In this document: in pieces, positions 55,319 through 64,000 of the stretch | Layout: every line of letters begins with the position of its first letter | How positions within the stretch are numbered: the first letter of the stretch is position 1 | Assembly (NCBI RefSeq): GCF_003400205.1 | Contig: NZ_QUQV01000017.1 | Coordinates: forward strand, 1 to 64,000 | DNA: 64,000 nt | Source: Bacillus sp. HNG | GTDB taxonomy: Bacteria; Bacillota; Bacilli; Bacillales; Bacillaceae_L | Direction of reading: 5' to 3' | The notes under the pieces: generated by a model | The model's input: the letters and a program-made list of their open reading frames with translations, nothing else | The model's database searches: none | What the model was told of the DNA's origin: nothing | Made by a program: the position numbers and the translations under genes

Positions 55319-55408
55319 TATTTAACTAAAGGGTGTAAGAGTACAAGAATGAATTGGTAAGGCGCTCCCTTTTTCTTATTCGACTAACGAAGCAGGTTAA
55401 TTGTACAG
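55319..55408 (+). repeat. Dispersed array repeat, copy 17
   Basis: ATTTAACTAAAGGGTGTAAG, CTCCCTTTTTCTTATTCG and right arm TAACGAAGCAGGTTAATTG. ATTTAAC fits the RYYYAAC pattern. Confidence 0.78.
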
Positions 55409-55578
55409 GTTATAAATTAAATGGTTTAAAGTTATAAAGCATTTCTTAAAAGGAGGAATGCTTTTTATTTTTGCTTAAAAACAAAAATGCAATAAAAATG
55501 TTATTTAAATTAATAAAAATTTATTGAAAAACAATAAAATATATATTAAAATCAGAATGACTAAGAGAGGTGCTTTTT

Positions 55579-55832
55579 ATGGAAAAAGTAATAAAAATAG
55601 CTGTTATGCTTTAGTAGTCCCAGTTCTTTTTCTGTGGGTAGCAAAAAGGAAAATGAGCGTAACAGAACTTTCGGAGAAAATTGGAAAACAATGGCGACCC
55701 TTTCTATATTGAAGAAAAAGCAAAAGCGATTCTATAAACCACTTAGAGGCAATTTGTAAGACTTTAGAATGGCAGACTGGAGATATTTCCAATACAAAAG
55801 AGACAGTTAAACATTGTGGAGGAAACTTATAA
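55579..55832 (+). pseudogene. Broken XRE-family regulator (YozG-like)
   Basis: AGAGAGGTG precedes an ATG opening MEKVIKIAVML-stop. Later frames supply AKRKMSVTELSEKIG, TMATLSILKKK, and EWQTGDISNTKET with a stop at 55830-55832. These follow the order of a short Cro/CI-type regulator but need three frame changes. The intact partner gene in such pairs is usually a membrane protein, and one follows directly. Confidence 0.6.
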
Positions 55833-55858
55833 TAACAATTATTAGGGGAGGTATAATT

Positions 55859-57106
55859 ATGGACATTAACAATTTGATTACTGAAAATATTGCTAACCCT
55901 CATGAGCTGGAAAGAATGTATAGAAAAGACCCCAAAGGTTTTAAAAAGTTATTCTCACACGCATGGGAACAAAATCCTGATTCTCAGGTTCTTGGTGTTT
56001 GGAATGAAAGATTGCATTTCAAGGAAACAGCAAATACAGAAAAATCTTCCTTGCTTCAAAAAGGTTTCTTATTCATGGGCATTTTAGCCATTCTGGCCGG
56101 GATAAGCACCAGGATCATTTTCCATTTTGTCGAACAGGAAGCAATTGCTCCAATTAACCTTGCTTTTGGTATAATTCCCTTTATTGCTGCCTATTTTGTT
56201 TACATTAATACTCCGAAAAAAAGTGTTATTTATTGCCTTGCAGCGTTGTTCCTAATTTCTGGGTTTTATCTTAATATGTTGCCATTAAACTATAAAGACA
56301 GTATTATCCTTGTTTATTTACACCTTCCCATATTCTTATGGGTATTGGTAGGGCTTGCGTATACAGGAAATGAATATTCAAAAGGCAGTACAAGATTAGC
56401 CTATATTAAATTTAATTTGGAATATTGTATTCTCTACGCCAGTATGGCAGTTAGCGGGATGGTACTAGCAGCATTAACGATGCAGTTATTTAGCTTTGTT
56501 GGCTTGGATATAGAAGACTTCTATTTTAGTAATGTCGTTATATTTGGTGCTGCGGCTCTCGCTATTGTGGCTGCATACCTGGTATCAATGAATCTTAAAC
56601 TTGCTAAAAATATTACACCATATATAGCTAAAATTTTTAGTCCTCTTGTCCTGGTTACATTGTTGGTCTATCTTATAACGGTTATATGGGTCGGAAAAAA
56701 TCCATTCTTGGACCGAAATTTCTTGATAGCCTTCAATGGAATACTCCTTGGTGTATTGGCAGTCACCATATTTTCCATTACCGAGAGCGACTCAGACGAG
56801 AAAAAGAGCATTTCAGATTATATAAATTTTGCCTTAATTGTTCTTGCGCTTTTCATTGACAGTGTGGCCTTGTCAGCCATCGTGTTCAGACTTTCTTCTT
56901 ATGGGATTACGCCTAATAGACTTACTGTTTTAGGTGTAAACATACTTATCTGGGCAAATTTAATTTGGATAATGCTCTCCTATATGCGTTTTCTACGAAA
57001 CAAATCCGGACCTTCAACTATCCAAGATGCCGTCACTAAGTATTTGCCGGTTTACGGACTTTGGGCAGCTTTCGTTACATTTACTTTTCCGATAATTTTT
57101 AATTAG
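55859..57106 (+). CDS. DUF4153-like polytopic membrane protein
   Basis: A 415-residue membrane protein with a cytosolic N terminus (LITENIANPHELERMYRK) and about eleven helices. The C-terminal pattern SSYGITPNRLTVLGVNILIWANL is like DUF4153 proteins. Function unknown. The ATG at 55859 has GGGGAGG upstream. It directly follows the broken regulator gene, which may once have controlled it. Confidence 0.7.
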   Translation: MDINNLITENIANPHELERMYRKDPKGFKKLFSHAWEQNPDSQVLGVWNERLHFKETANTEKSSLLQKGFLFMGILAILAGISTRIIFHFVEQEAIAPINLAFGIIPFIAAYFVYINTPKKSVIYCLAALFLISGFYLNMLPLNYKDSIILVYLHLPIFLWVLVGLAYTGNEYSKGSTRLAYIKFNLEYCILYASMAVSGMVLAALTMQLFSFVGLDIEDFYFSNVVIFGAAALAIVAAYLVSMNLKLAKNITPYIAKIFSPLVLVTLLVYLITVIWVGKNPFLDRNFLIAFNGILLGVLAVTIFSITESDSDEKKSISDYINFALIVLALFIDSVALSAIVFRLSSYGITPNRLTVLGVNILIWANLIWIMLSYMRFLRNKSGPSTIQDAVTKYLPVYGLWAAFVTFTFPIIFN

Positions 57107-57400
57107 ATTGGATTGATAATGTAGCGAAAAAAATAATCTTCTATAACGTATAAAATCCTTAGAGCCAATATTATGCAGCTTTTTATACAGAGATGCATAG
57201 TTTTGGTTTTTTTATTACTAAAGTTAAAAAGAGTGTACTCAAACTAGAAGACATAACATTTTGTTGCAAATGGATTTTTTTAAAAATGTCCAGTTTCACT
57301 TACCCAACGAAAAAGGACTTCATGAAACGTATTTGATAAGCTAAACTTGCAGGTTCTAAGTTTGATTTTGATTTATATTAAATATGAAAAGATGTACTTA
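57107..57400. other. Spacer, no gene
   Basis: AT-rich sequence with no supported frame between the DUF4153-like gene and the last array repeat. Confidence 0.35.
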
Positions 57401-57485
57401 CACGAAGGGATGCGTTGATCTAAGAAGGATTAATGCACTTTTATATTGAAGTTATCAAGCTAACGAAGCAGGATAGTTTAAGAAT
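57401..57485 (+). repeat. Dispersed array repeat, copy 18 (last)
   Basis: ACGAAGGGATGCGTTGATC, AAGAAGGATTAATGCA hairpin, CTTTTATATTGAAG, right arm TAACGAAGCAGGATAGTT followed by TAAG. The rightmost clear copy. Confidence 0.75.
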
Positions 57486-57553
57486 TAGTGGTATTTTTTG
57501 GAATTTAATATTAAAATAAACTAAATTAAATCTATTACATATATTAGGGGGAA

Positions 57554-57865
57554 ATGATGAGTAAAAAACGAATTATTTTATCAAGTTTTTTAATATTATT
57601 GATACTATTTCTATCATTAACAAAACCGTCTCCTGATACCTTTAACAATTGGTTATCCAACAAATATAATTTAGAATGCCAAGAAAATGAATGTGTAAGA
57701 GATTCTAACAATTATAAGGTTGTAAATAGAGATTTAGACAATTTCGTTTTATTTAACAAGATAGGAATAAAATTACAGGAGGAAGATGGAGTTTATTTAC
57801 AAATTGAGGGGATAGGAATCTTTGGAGTATTCTCCACTTTTACATACAAAGTATTCGAAGAATGA
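57554..57865 (+). CDS. Membrane-anchored hypothetical protein
   Basis: A 103-residue protein with one N-terminal helix (IILSSFLILLILFLSLT) and an extracellular part containing two close cysteines (CQENEC). The family is not recognised. AGGGGG precedes the ATG. Its TGA overlaps the ATG of a further small frame. Confidence 0.6.
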   Translation: MMSKKRIILSSFLILLILFLSLTKPSPDTFNNWLSNKYNLECQENECVRDSNNYKVVNRDLDNFVLFNKIGIKLQEEDGVYLQIEGIGIFGVFSTFTYKVFEE

Positions 57866-58017
57866 ATAATGAATTTATTCAATTACATGAAAGAACGTTA
57901 ACTTTCATTTTATATGGCGAAGCTCTGCTTCATGCATGGCTAACTTGGCATTTAGAGCAAGTTGGCCCAAACCTATGTAGTAAAGGGTATGAGATTTACA
58001 AAGTCATTTATGAATAA
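57862..58017 (+). CDS. Small protein coupled to the preceding gene, 51 aa
   Basis: An ATG overlapping the previous stop as ATGA opens 51 codons: [33 protein letters not shown] and YEIYKVIYE. The overlap suggests translational coupling. The product looks like a short amphipathic protein, with no known family. Its last 14 nt overlap the end of the convergent L,D-transpeptidase gene. Confidence 0.45.
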   Translation: MNNEFIQLHERTLTFILYGEALLHAWLTWHLEQVGPNLCSKGYEIYKVIYE

Positions 58018-58339
58018 CAACCGGAGTACCAATTGGAACTCTAGATGATAATTCTAGAACATCATGATTAAACATTCTAATACATCCATGTGAGACATTC
58101 TTACCAATGGAAGCCGGGTTATTTGTTCCGTGTATACCGTAATGAGGTTTTGACAATCCCATCCACAACACTCCAAACGGTCCTCCGGGATTAGGTTGTT
58201 TATTAATAATCGTATATGTCCCAGTAGGCGATGGTGACAATATTTTTCCGATTGCAATTGGGTAAGCCTTGATCCTCTTGTTTCCATCAAAAAGTGTTAA
58301 TTGATGCCTTGATGTTGATACGTTAATCCATTTCGCCAA
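58004..58339 (-). CDS. L,D-transpeptidase (YkuD domain)
   Basis: A 111-residue YkuD-domain enzyme, which cross-links peptidoglycan through L,D-peptide bonds. The active-site cysteine is in [11 protein letters not shown], and the substrate-side His is in [13 protein letters not shown]. The start is TTG at 58339 with GGGAGTTG upstream; a 131-residue version from an upstream ATG has no ribosome binding site. There is no LysM domain or signal peptide, as in the short spore-type members. Confidence 0.87.
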   Translation of the reverse strand: MAKWINVSTSRHQLTLFDGNKRIKAYPIAIGKILSPSPTGTYTIINKQPNPGGPFGVLWMGLSKPHYGIHGTNNPASIGKNVSHGCIRMFNHDVLELSSRVPIGTPVVIHK

Positions 58340-58494
58340 GATGATCAACTCCCTTTTTTGACTTTTGTATGAAGTAACCCAGGCATTGAATAGGTGCATT
58401 TCTTTAAAAAGGAGAAGTGTTTTTTTGCCGAAGTTAAATCTTGTGACACGGTACTAAAGCCACTATTATTTTATATAGCTTTTTAGGTTTGGAG

Positions 58495-58511
58495 GTCCAC
58501 GTGGACTGTCC
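58495..58511. repeat. GTCCACGTGGAC palindrome with TGTCCC
   Basis: A perfect 12-bp palindrome at 58495-58506 followed by TGTCCC. It is related to the element at 24207-24225 and likewise lies at a gene end. Confidence 0.4.
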
Positions 58512-58527
58512 CCCTAGTCTTACCCTG

Positions 58528-58950
58528 TTAATTTATTTCGGGGGGATTGTAGGTTACACATGTGCCGGCTACGAAGTCATGGATTGCTCTTTTGTCTTCT
58601 CGGACGGCCACCATGACTACACTTACAATGAATCCCATTCCTAACGTCAACGCGTAAATTAGCCCTGCTACTACAATCCGAAGTAGCATATTCCCAATGT
58701 GTAATTTTTCACCATCAACCCTCGAAATTCGAATCCCGCATAGCCTTTTTCCAACCGTATACCCGTACCAAAAGAGTGGTAGGCTTAGAGTATATAAGAA
58801 TTCTAGAAGTCCAGATTGCCAAGAATCATCATCTATTGGAAAGTTAAAAATGAGTGAAAGTAGAAAAATAGCAAAAAAAACGACAATACCATCAATAATT
58901 GAAGCACCCAGTCGAATCCAAAATCCAGCTGGTTCAAAATCACTAAGCAT
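58528..58950 (-). CDS. RDD family membrane protein
   Basis: A 140-residue integral membrane protein. The family's Arg-Asp-Asp pattern is seen as GFWIRLGASIIDGIVVFFAIFLL (Arg, Asp) and the late EDKRAIHDFVAGTCV. There are three helices plus GKRLCGIRI. Function unknown; some members transport ions. GGAGGTG precedes the start. The region between this gene and the germination operon is a divergent promoter region. Confidence 0.85.
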   Translation of the reverse strand: MLSDFEPAGFWIRLGASIIDGIVVFFAIFLLSLIFNFPIDDDSWQSGLLEFLYTLSLPLFWYGYTVGKRLCGIRISRVDGEKLHIGNMLLRIVVAGLIYALTLGMGFIVSVVMVAVREDKRAIHDFVAGTCVTYNPPEIN

Positions 58951-59183
58951 TTAAACACCTCCAATATAATGTATTCATCTATGATGATTCCTATTAATGG
59001 TACCTTTATTTTACCATCGTTTGAAACCGGTCACCACCCAGATGAATTCAATCAATTTATAAAAGAGATGAACTTTTTTAGTCAGTTATGGAGGCGGTCA
59101 AAATATCCCCTTTTTCGAAATACATATTTACATAATTTTTACCAAATAATATATGGAACATATGTGGATTTGGGTGGATGGTT

Positions 59184-60284
59184 ATGGGATCAAATACAGA
59201 TGATAAAATAAATGTCTTTTTAGGTCTTTTTATGATTATGTCGGCTGCAGGAATTGTTTCACATGTCATTGTCATTCCTGCGATTCTTGATAAGGCAGGC
59301 AGAGATGCTTGGATTTCCGTGCTTTTGATCGCTTTTTTATTTTTGGGATGGATTTTCATAGTGTATTGTATACAGCGGAAAACAAAACAACAGCATTTGT
59401 TTTTATGGATGAAGGAAAAAGGAAACAAGTTGCTAGCTTATTTCTTTGGCGCACTGGTTGCTTTATTCTTGCTGGCGGCCTCAACGGTTTCTTTTATCGA
59501 TACTGTCTCATGGGCCTCTACGACCTATTTACCAAGAACTCCTCCTTTGGTTTTAAGTTTTTCATTGGCGGTTATATGTTTGTTGCCTGCCCTGAATGGG
59601 ATAAGGAGTATTTCTGTCATTAATGGCATTTTGCTGCCAGCCGTTATCATCTTTGGGTTCATGGTAGCTATCGGTAATATCCCACATAAGGATTACAGGT
59701 TATTGCTCCCCCTTCTGGAAAACGGCTGGTTTCCTGCCTTAAAAGGCATGTTAGCAGCCGGAGCAGGTATTTTCGAGTTATTTCTCGTCCTTCTTTTTCA
59801 GCACAAAATAGCAGGAAAGTTCAAGCTTAGATATTTGTTTGTAACTGGTATTGTCCTTATTATCCTGACGCTTGGTCCGCTCATGGGGTCAATCGCTATT
59901 TTCGGACCAGAGGAAGCTTCCAAGCAGCGTTTTCCTGCCTATGAGCAATGGGCTATGCTAAGCCTGGGGAGATACCTTGAACACTTGGATTTTATCTCTA
60001 TTTATCAATGGATGGTTGGGATATTTATTCGGATTTCCTTATCGATTTACTTAATCCCTGAGGTGTTCAACTTCAAAGGCAAAAAGAGGGTGACCATTCA
60101 GATTATTATAGGTTTGTTCCTAAGTGTAACGGTGCTGTTTAATCCTGTGGGCGATTTGGTATTTTTGACTTTTGTAAAAAACTATTTCCTTCCGATATCA
60201 ACTCTTTTCATTTTTTTCTATACATTGACCCTATGCTTATATGTATTGTTTAAGTCTAAGAAAAAGGGGATTAGGACACAGTGA
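59184..60284 (+). CDS. Spore germination permease, GerB family
   Basis: The B subunit of a germinant receptor in the spore inner membrane. It is a 366-residue, roughly ten-helix permease of the endospore APC-like family, with the characteristic MIMSAAGIVSHVIVIPAILDKAGRDAWISVL start and GVNIDGK-like loop positions. It binds or conducts the amino-acid-like germinant. The ATG at 59184 has GGGTGG upstream, and an ATG two codons earlier overlaps it. Its stop overlaps the GTG of the A-subunit gene (CAGTGA). The gene order here is B-A-C, not the classical gerA order A-B-C. Confidence 0.9.
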   Translation: MGSNTDDKINVFLGLFMIMSAAGIVSHVIVIPAILDKAGRDAWISVLLIAFLFLGWIFIVYCIQRKTKQQHLFLWMKEKGNKLLAYFFGALVALFLLAASTVSFIDTVSWASTTYLPRTPPLVLSFSLAVICLLPALNGIRSISVINGILLPAVIIFGFMVAIGNIPHKDYRLLLPLLENGWFPALKGMLAAGAGIFELFLVLLFQHKIAGKFKLRYLFVTGIVLIILTLGPLMGSIAIFGPEEASKQRFPAYEQWAMLSLGRYLEHLDFISIYQWMVGIFIRISLSIYLIPEVFNFKGKKRVTIQIIIGLFLSVTVLFNPVGDLVFLTFVKNYFLPISTLFIFFYTLTLCLYVLFKSKKKGIRTQ

Positions 60285-61756
60285 AGCATACTAAAGATAA
60301 TCAAGAGGGACAATCGAAGGAGTTGGAAGAACTCGGTTTTGCCGGTGTATTGGACCTTTTCAAGGACTGCGATGATGTTAGCCATCAAACGATCGTAACT
60401 AAGAGAGGCTGTACTATGAACCTAGTTTATTGCCAGGGGCTTTACGATAAACGGAAATATGACACCATATTGATTCCTTCCCTTAAAAGGATCGTTGAGG
60501 AGTGCTCTAGTGAAGGATTGAACATGGGTGATTTCATAGAGCGGCTGGACATTCCTCCAAATAGTTTAAAAGATATAAAAGAATTGATATCAAGGATCTT
60601 CAATGGCGAAATTTTTATTTATATGAACAATCGAGTGTATTTTACGGTTGATATTTCTGATCACCCGAAAAGAAATCCACAGGATCCAAATACTGAGATC
60701 AGCATTAAGGGGGCAAGGGATGGCTTCGTAGAAGAGATTGGAGTCAATATCGCTCTTATACGAAAAAGACTGCGGACCAACAGCCTAGTATGCAAAAGCT
60801 ATATTATTGGGGAACGGACACAGACGAAGGTGGCCTTGTTGTATGTAGATGATATTATAAACAAAGGCATAAAAGACGATATTCAAAAGCGCCTTTCCAG
60901 AATAAAAATTGATGGGATTGTAAACTCCAATCAATTAAAGGAGCTTCTGTCAGATTCAGGTTTTGATTTACTTCCAATACTGGATTATACCGGAAGACCA
61001 GATTTGGCTGTAGATTGTTTGCTGAGGGGAAGATTTTTAGTTTTGGTCGATGGAATTCCAACGATAGCCATTGGCCCAGGCAACTTAACCATGCTTTTTA
61101 AAAGTGCGGAAGATAATGAATATAACTTTTTGTATAACTCGTTTGAAAGGATACTGAGGTTTGTTGGCCTTTTCGTATCAACTTTTTTACCTGGAATATG
61201 GATTGCACTCATTACAATCCATCAGGACCAACTTCCTTTTACACTATTAGCGGTATTGGTGGAATCGAGAAAAGGTGTCCCGCTGCCTTCAGCAGTGGAA
61301 GCAACGATTATGCTATTATTGTTTTCTCTATTTCGGGAAGCAGGTTTAAGGTTGCCTGTAGCAATAGGACAGACCTTGAGTGTTATCGGGGGATTGATTA
61401 TTGGTGACGCTGCCATTAGAGCTGGATTGACTAACCCTGCAATGCTGGTTGTGATTGCTACATCTGAAGTAGCTACCTATACCCTTGTCAATCTATCTTT
61501 GACTGGGGCGATAAGTGTTTATCGGTTCGTTGTCCTTTTACTGGCAGGCACTCTCGGATTTTGGGGAGTGTTCTTGGCTATTGCCCTTTTGCTTATATAT
61601 ACAGCACAGCTTCGTCCCTTTGGAATCCCTTATTTGGCTCCATTTACGCTGGAAGAGCCCAAATCCTTATTAAATATTTTCTTCAGAATCCCCTGGAAAT
61701 GGCTCAAAACAAGGCCACGCTTTTTGAAACCCCAGGATTCTACTAAACAGGAGTGA
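60281..61756 (+). CDS. Spore germination protein, GerA family
   Basis: The A subunit of a Ger-type receptor, 491 residues. A soluble N-terminal domain (about 1-280) contains GARDGFVEEIGVNIALIRKRLR and DYTGRPD. The membrane part with four to six helices contains GIWIALITIHQDQLPFTLL, ESRKGVPLPSAVEATIMLLLF and the FREAGLRLP motif. The GTG start overlaps the preceding stop. It forms a germinant receptor with the B and C subunits, and is expressed in the forespore by family knowledge. Confidence 0.95.
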   Translation: MKHTKDNQEGQSKELEELGFAGVLDLFKDCDDVSHQTIVTKRGCTMNLVYCQGLYDKRKYDTILIPSLKRIVEECSSEGLNMGDFIERLDIPPNSLKDIKELISRIFNGEIFIYMNNRVYFTVDISDHPKRNPQDPNTEISIKGARDGFVEEIGVNIALIRKRLRTNSLVCKSYIIGERTQTKVALLYVDDIINKGIKDDIQKRLSRIKIDGIVNSNQLKELLSDSGFDLLPILDYTGRPDLAVDCLLRGRFLVLVDGIPTIAIGPGNLTMLFKSAEDNEYNFLYNSFERILRFVGLFVSTFLPGIWIALITIHQDQLPFTLLAVLVESRKGVPLPSAVEATIMLLLFSLFREAGLRLPVAIGQTLSVIGGLIIGDAAIRAGLTNPAMLVVIATSEVATYTLVNLSLTGAISVYRFVVLLLAGTLGFWGVFLAIALLLIYTAQLRPFGIPYLAPFTLEEPKSLLNIFFRIPWKWLKTRPRFLKPQDSTKQE

Positions 61757-61762
61757 TACCTT

Positions 61763-62911
61763 ATGTTAAAGAAGAAGTTAGCTGCAGTCTTAATGCTTCC
61801 TCTTTTGCTTTCAGCGTGCTGGGATAACAATGAAATTGACAAAGTGTTGTATATTCATGCCTTGGGAGTTGATTACAAGGAAGGGGAATACCAAGTATAT
61901 GCCCAGCTTATAAATATAGGTGGCCTTGGAAGAAGTGAGGGCGGAGGAGGTATTCAAACCTCCCCTAGTACAGTCGGAATGGGAAAAGGAGATACGGTTG
62001 ACAGTGCCGTTTTTGATTTTTATAAAAATGTGCCTCAAAGGATATTTTGGGGACACCTCTCTTCGATGGTTTTTACAGAGGATGCTTTAAAACAACAAAA
62101 CATCGTGTTATCGGCCATGGATGTCATAAACCGGTATAGGGAAACCAGATATACAGTTTGGATTTCCAGCACAAATTCTTCGGTAAGGGATCTCTTGAAT
62201 ACTTTCCCTATACTTGGGTTATCACCAATGTTCACGAGACTTTCAGATCCAAGGACTAATTATGAGCAAAGTTCTTTCGTAGAGCCAAAAAGATTCCAAA
62301 AGTTCCTTATAGAATTAAATGAACCAGCCCACACCTCCGCGATTCCAATAATAGAGCTGTTAGATAATTATTGGCTAGAGAAGGATAAATCATTACCGGC
62401 TTACAGAATCAATGGGATAAATATTTATGGCAAGAACGGGTATAAAGGGAAGTTGGTAGGAGAACAAATAGAAGGTCTCAGCTGGATAAAAGAAGGGGAA
62501 AGAATCAGTGTTTTTCCTCAAAAGGACGGTCACCAGGCCGCTTCAATCGTATTTAGTAATGTAAAGACCAAAATCAAACCGAAAATCGAAAAAGGTTCGC
62601 TAACTTTTACAGTCGAAGTAAAAGCAAAAGGAACTATTACGGAGCTTAATCAGGAATTATCGGAAGCTGAAATCAATCAACTGGCAAAAGAACAGATCGC
62701 TTCCTATATAAAGACAACCTATCTTGCAGCAGTAGAAAAAGAGACTGACATATACAGAGTCACAGAGGCAATATACCGAAAAGACCCGCAATCATGGAAA
62801 AAAATCACTAACAATGGCCGAACATTGCCACTAACCAGTGAATCTTTAAACAAGATTACAATAAAATCCACAATCCAATCTTCAGGAAAACAAAAATTAA
62901 AAAAGACGTGA
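61763..62911 (+). CDS. Spore germination lipoprotein, GerC family
   Basis: The C subunit of the receptor, 382 residues, a lipoprotein of the spore inner membrane. The signal AAVLMLPLLLSAC has its lipobox cysteine at about residue 19, followed by the family-typical WDNNEIDKVLYIHALGVDY. Later motifs are FWGHLSSMVFTEDA, LLNTFPILGLSP and the C-terminal TIKSTIQSSG. GGAGTGAT lies within the end of the gerA-type gene, 7 nt before the start, so all three genes form one operon. Confidence 0.93.
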   Translation: MLKKKLAAVLMLPLLLSACWDNNEIDKVLYIHALGVDYKEGEYQVYAQLINIGGLGRSEGGGGIQTSPSTVGMGKGDTVDSAVFDFYKNVPQRIFWGHLSSMVFTEDALKQQNIVLSAMDVINRYRETRYTVWISSTNSSVRDLLNTFPILGLSPMFTRLSDPRTNYEQSSFVEPKRFQKFLIELNEPAHTSAIPIIELLDNYWLEKDKSLPAYRINGINIYGKNGYKGKLVGEQIEGLSWIKEGERISVFPQKDGHQAASIVFSNVKTKIKPKIEKGSLTFTVEVKAKGTITELNQELSEAEINQLAKEQIASYIKTTYLAAVEKETDIYRVTEAIYRKDPQSWKKITNNGRTLPLTSESLNKITIKSTIQSSGKQKLKKT

Positions 62912-63550
62912 GAAAAATTTTGGTCGTTCTTTTTTATGGGTAAAGATGTTACCGGAGATTTTTTTAGAGGTTCTAATCTTTTTGATAAAATTGTTCTCTT
63001 TATGCTGCTCGATTTTCTATAATAAAGTAACATTGTGAACAATTACACTTAAATGAAACCACCTAATCGAATTTCGTTTCTTATTGCATTAATAGGTGGT
63101 ATTTGAAGATCAAGATGCCGTAAATGGTGACTTCTTTTTTATTTAGAAACCGATAAGATTTCCGTACATAGGAATCTCGTGATTTAAGTCATGAGTGATT
63201 CAATGGTCATGATGAAGGAATAAAAGCTGGATGAGACGAATAAGTCATAGTGACCAAGGTTTTGTTGTATTCTCAAAATTAAAGAATGGAGTATTTCATT
63301 GAGAATATTTTTTGTTATATGGCCGACGTCAAAAGTTAGGTTATTTTATCGTCACCCGGGACTTTCGGATTACCCTGCCATATTGAAGAGAATTAGATGC
63401 TGGAGAGAAAGGTATACCCAATATGGAAGGGACCATTTGGATTTGGTTTTTACCTAATATTGGATTGATTAATTTATACTTTAGTCAGATTTCTCTTTTT
63501 CTTGTCTTTTAGCTTTGAAGGACTAAATTAAACTGTAAGGAGTTGGTTGT
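62912..63550. other. Intergenic region after the germination operon
   Basis: An inverted pair ACCACCTA/TAGGTGGT spans 63058-63110 but has a long loop and no T-run, so no clean terminator is seen. The rest has short broken frames without ribosome binding sites. No gene is supported. Confidence 0.4.
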
Positions 63551-64000
63551 ATGCAAGTTGTAACCAAAATGTTTTTAGAACAACTCGACATGCATTGGCG
63601 TGAGAATGATTGGTTTGCATCCTTGGATCAGGCGCTTCATGGAGTCAGCGCAGCTGAGGCAGCATGGACAAATTCGGGAATCAGTAATTCAATTTGGCAG
63701 ATTGTCAACCACTTGATATTTTGGAATGAAGACGTAATCCATCGAATTAAGGGCACAGAGAATCCGCATAAGGCAGAAAACAATGAAGAAACCTTTGGAA
63801 ACCCGGGAGATCCTGAAGACGAAATTGGGTGGGCACAGACAGTGCAGAGACTTAATGAAGTCATGAATAAATTAAAAACGGTCATTGCGGACCTTGACGA
63901 TGAAAAGTTAAAAGTACCGTATGCAGCTAACAGGTACTCTATTGAGCGTTTACTTAGCAATATCATGATGCACGATACGTATCATGTTGGCCAAATTGTT
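63551..64000 (+). CDS. DinB family protein (cut by window end)
   Basis: At least 150 residues of a DinB-like four-helix-bundle protein. The metal-site histidines lie in IWQIVNHLIFWNED and MMHDTYHVGQIV. The C terminus runs beyond the window. AAGGAGTTGG precedes the ATG. It differs from the other DinB-family gene at 46579-47088 in its N-terminal region. Function unknown; related proteins are thiol-dependent transferases. Confidence 0.82.
   Translation, partial: MQVVTKMFLEQLDMHWRENDWFASLDQALHGVSAAEAAWTNSGISNSIWQIVNHLIFWNEDVIHRIKGTENPHKAENNEETFGNPGDPEDEIGWAQTVQRLNEVMNKLKTVIADLDDEKLKVPYAANRYSIERLLSNIMMHDTYHVGQIV

Noticed and set aside
28968-57485. The evenly oriented repeats as a CRISPR array
   Set aside because: Copies are 60-90 nt, variable in the centre and separated by whole genes. 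There is no fixed repeat-spacer spacing and no cas gene.
28836-57485. Calling this a proven integron
   Set aside because: No intact integron integrase or attI is visible, the box sequences match the attC consensus only in part, and several genes lack an adjacent repeat. I keep it as a hypothesis.
58969-59211. An 80-codon frame upstream of the germination operon
   Set aside because: It has no ribosome binding site, overlaps the gerB-type start and shows no family features. The region is better read as the divergent promoter.

Overview
This window is low-GC Bacillaceae chromosome, from an endospore former. The evidence is a gerB-gerA-gerC type germinant-receptor operon, a YjcZ-like small spore protein, an intracellular subtilisin (IspA type), a SleB/CwlJ-type hydrolase, a CarD regulator of the YdeB type, AGGAGG Shine-Dalgarno sites and many TTG/GTG starts. 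I cannot name the species. I see no rRNA or tRNA gene, CRISPR array or complete insertion sequence.

Region 1 (1-31.6 kb) is mostly ordinary chromosomal gene content. It holds a nitronate-monooxygenase-like flavoenzyme, a P-loop kinase, several small unknown genes, and an erythromycin-esterase-family gene broken by one in-frame TGA. A c-di-GMP-I riboswitch with terminator precedes an EAL/PilZ gene and a GGDEF gene, so c-di-GMP senses and controls its own turnover. Next come a FabG-like reductase and a TetR regulator. Divergent from these are DUF485/SSS symporter genes with a sigma-A promoter overlapped by a 19-bp palindrome, then an NHL-repeat protein and an acyl-CoA synthetase. Further on are the LysM/SleB-type hydrolase, the IspA-like protease, a PadR-DUF1700-DUF4097 operon, a prolyl-4-hydroxylase-like oxygenase, katG, and from about 28.8 kb single accessory genes, with carD inside them.

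Region 2 (about 28.8-57.5 kb) is the unusual part. It is a long run of mostly single, small, unrelated genes, nearly all on the + strand: GNAT acetyltransferases, APH kinase, GyrI-like, DUF4253, YciI, HIT, methyltransferase, SnoaL-like, PspC, SGNH hydrolase, GH18 lipoprotein, MBL, DinB, peptidase E, VOC, acyltransferase, Nudix and DUF4153. More than 20 full or partial copies of one dispersed repeat lie between them. All copies face the same way and usually begin within about 50 nt of a stop codon and end shortly before the next ribosome binding site. The ends pair with each other (AACTAT with ATAGTT, then TGC with GCA across an internal loop) and enclose a terminator-like hairpin. A decayed tyrosine recombinase lies inside, and several units are frameshifted or gutted. 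The layout resembles an integron-type cassette array with attC-like sites. That reading is inference; the repeats and their placement are visible directly.

Region 3 (57.5-64 kb) returns to chromosomal content: an L,D-transpeptidase, an RDD membrane protein, the spore germinant-receptor operon, and a DinB-family gene cut off by the window end.
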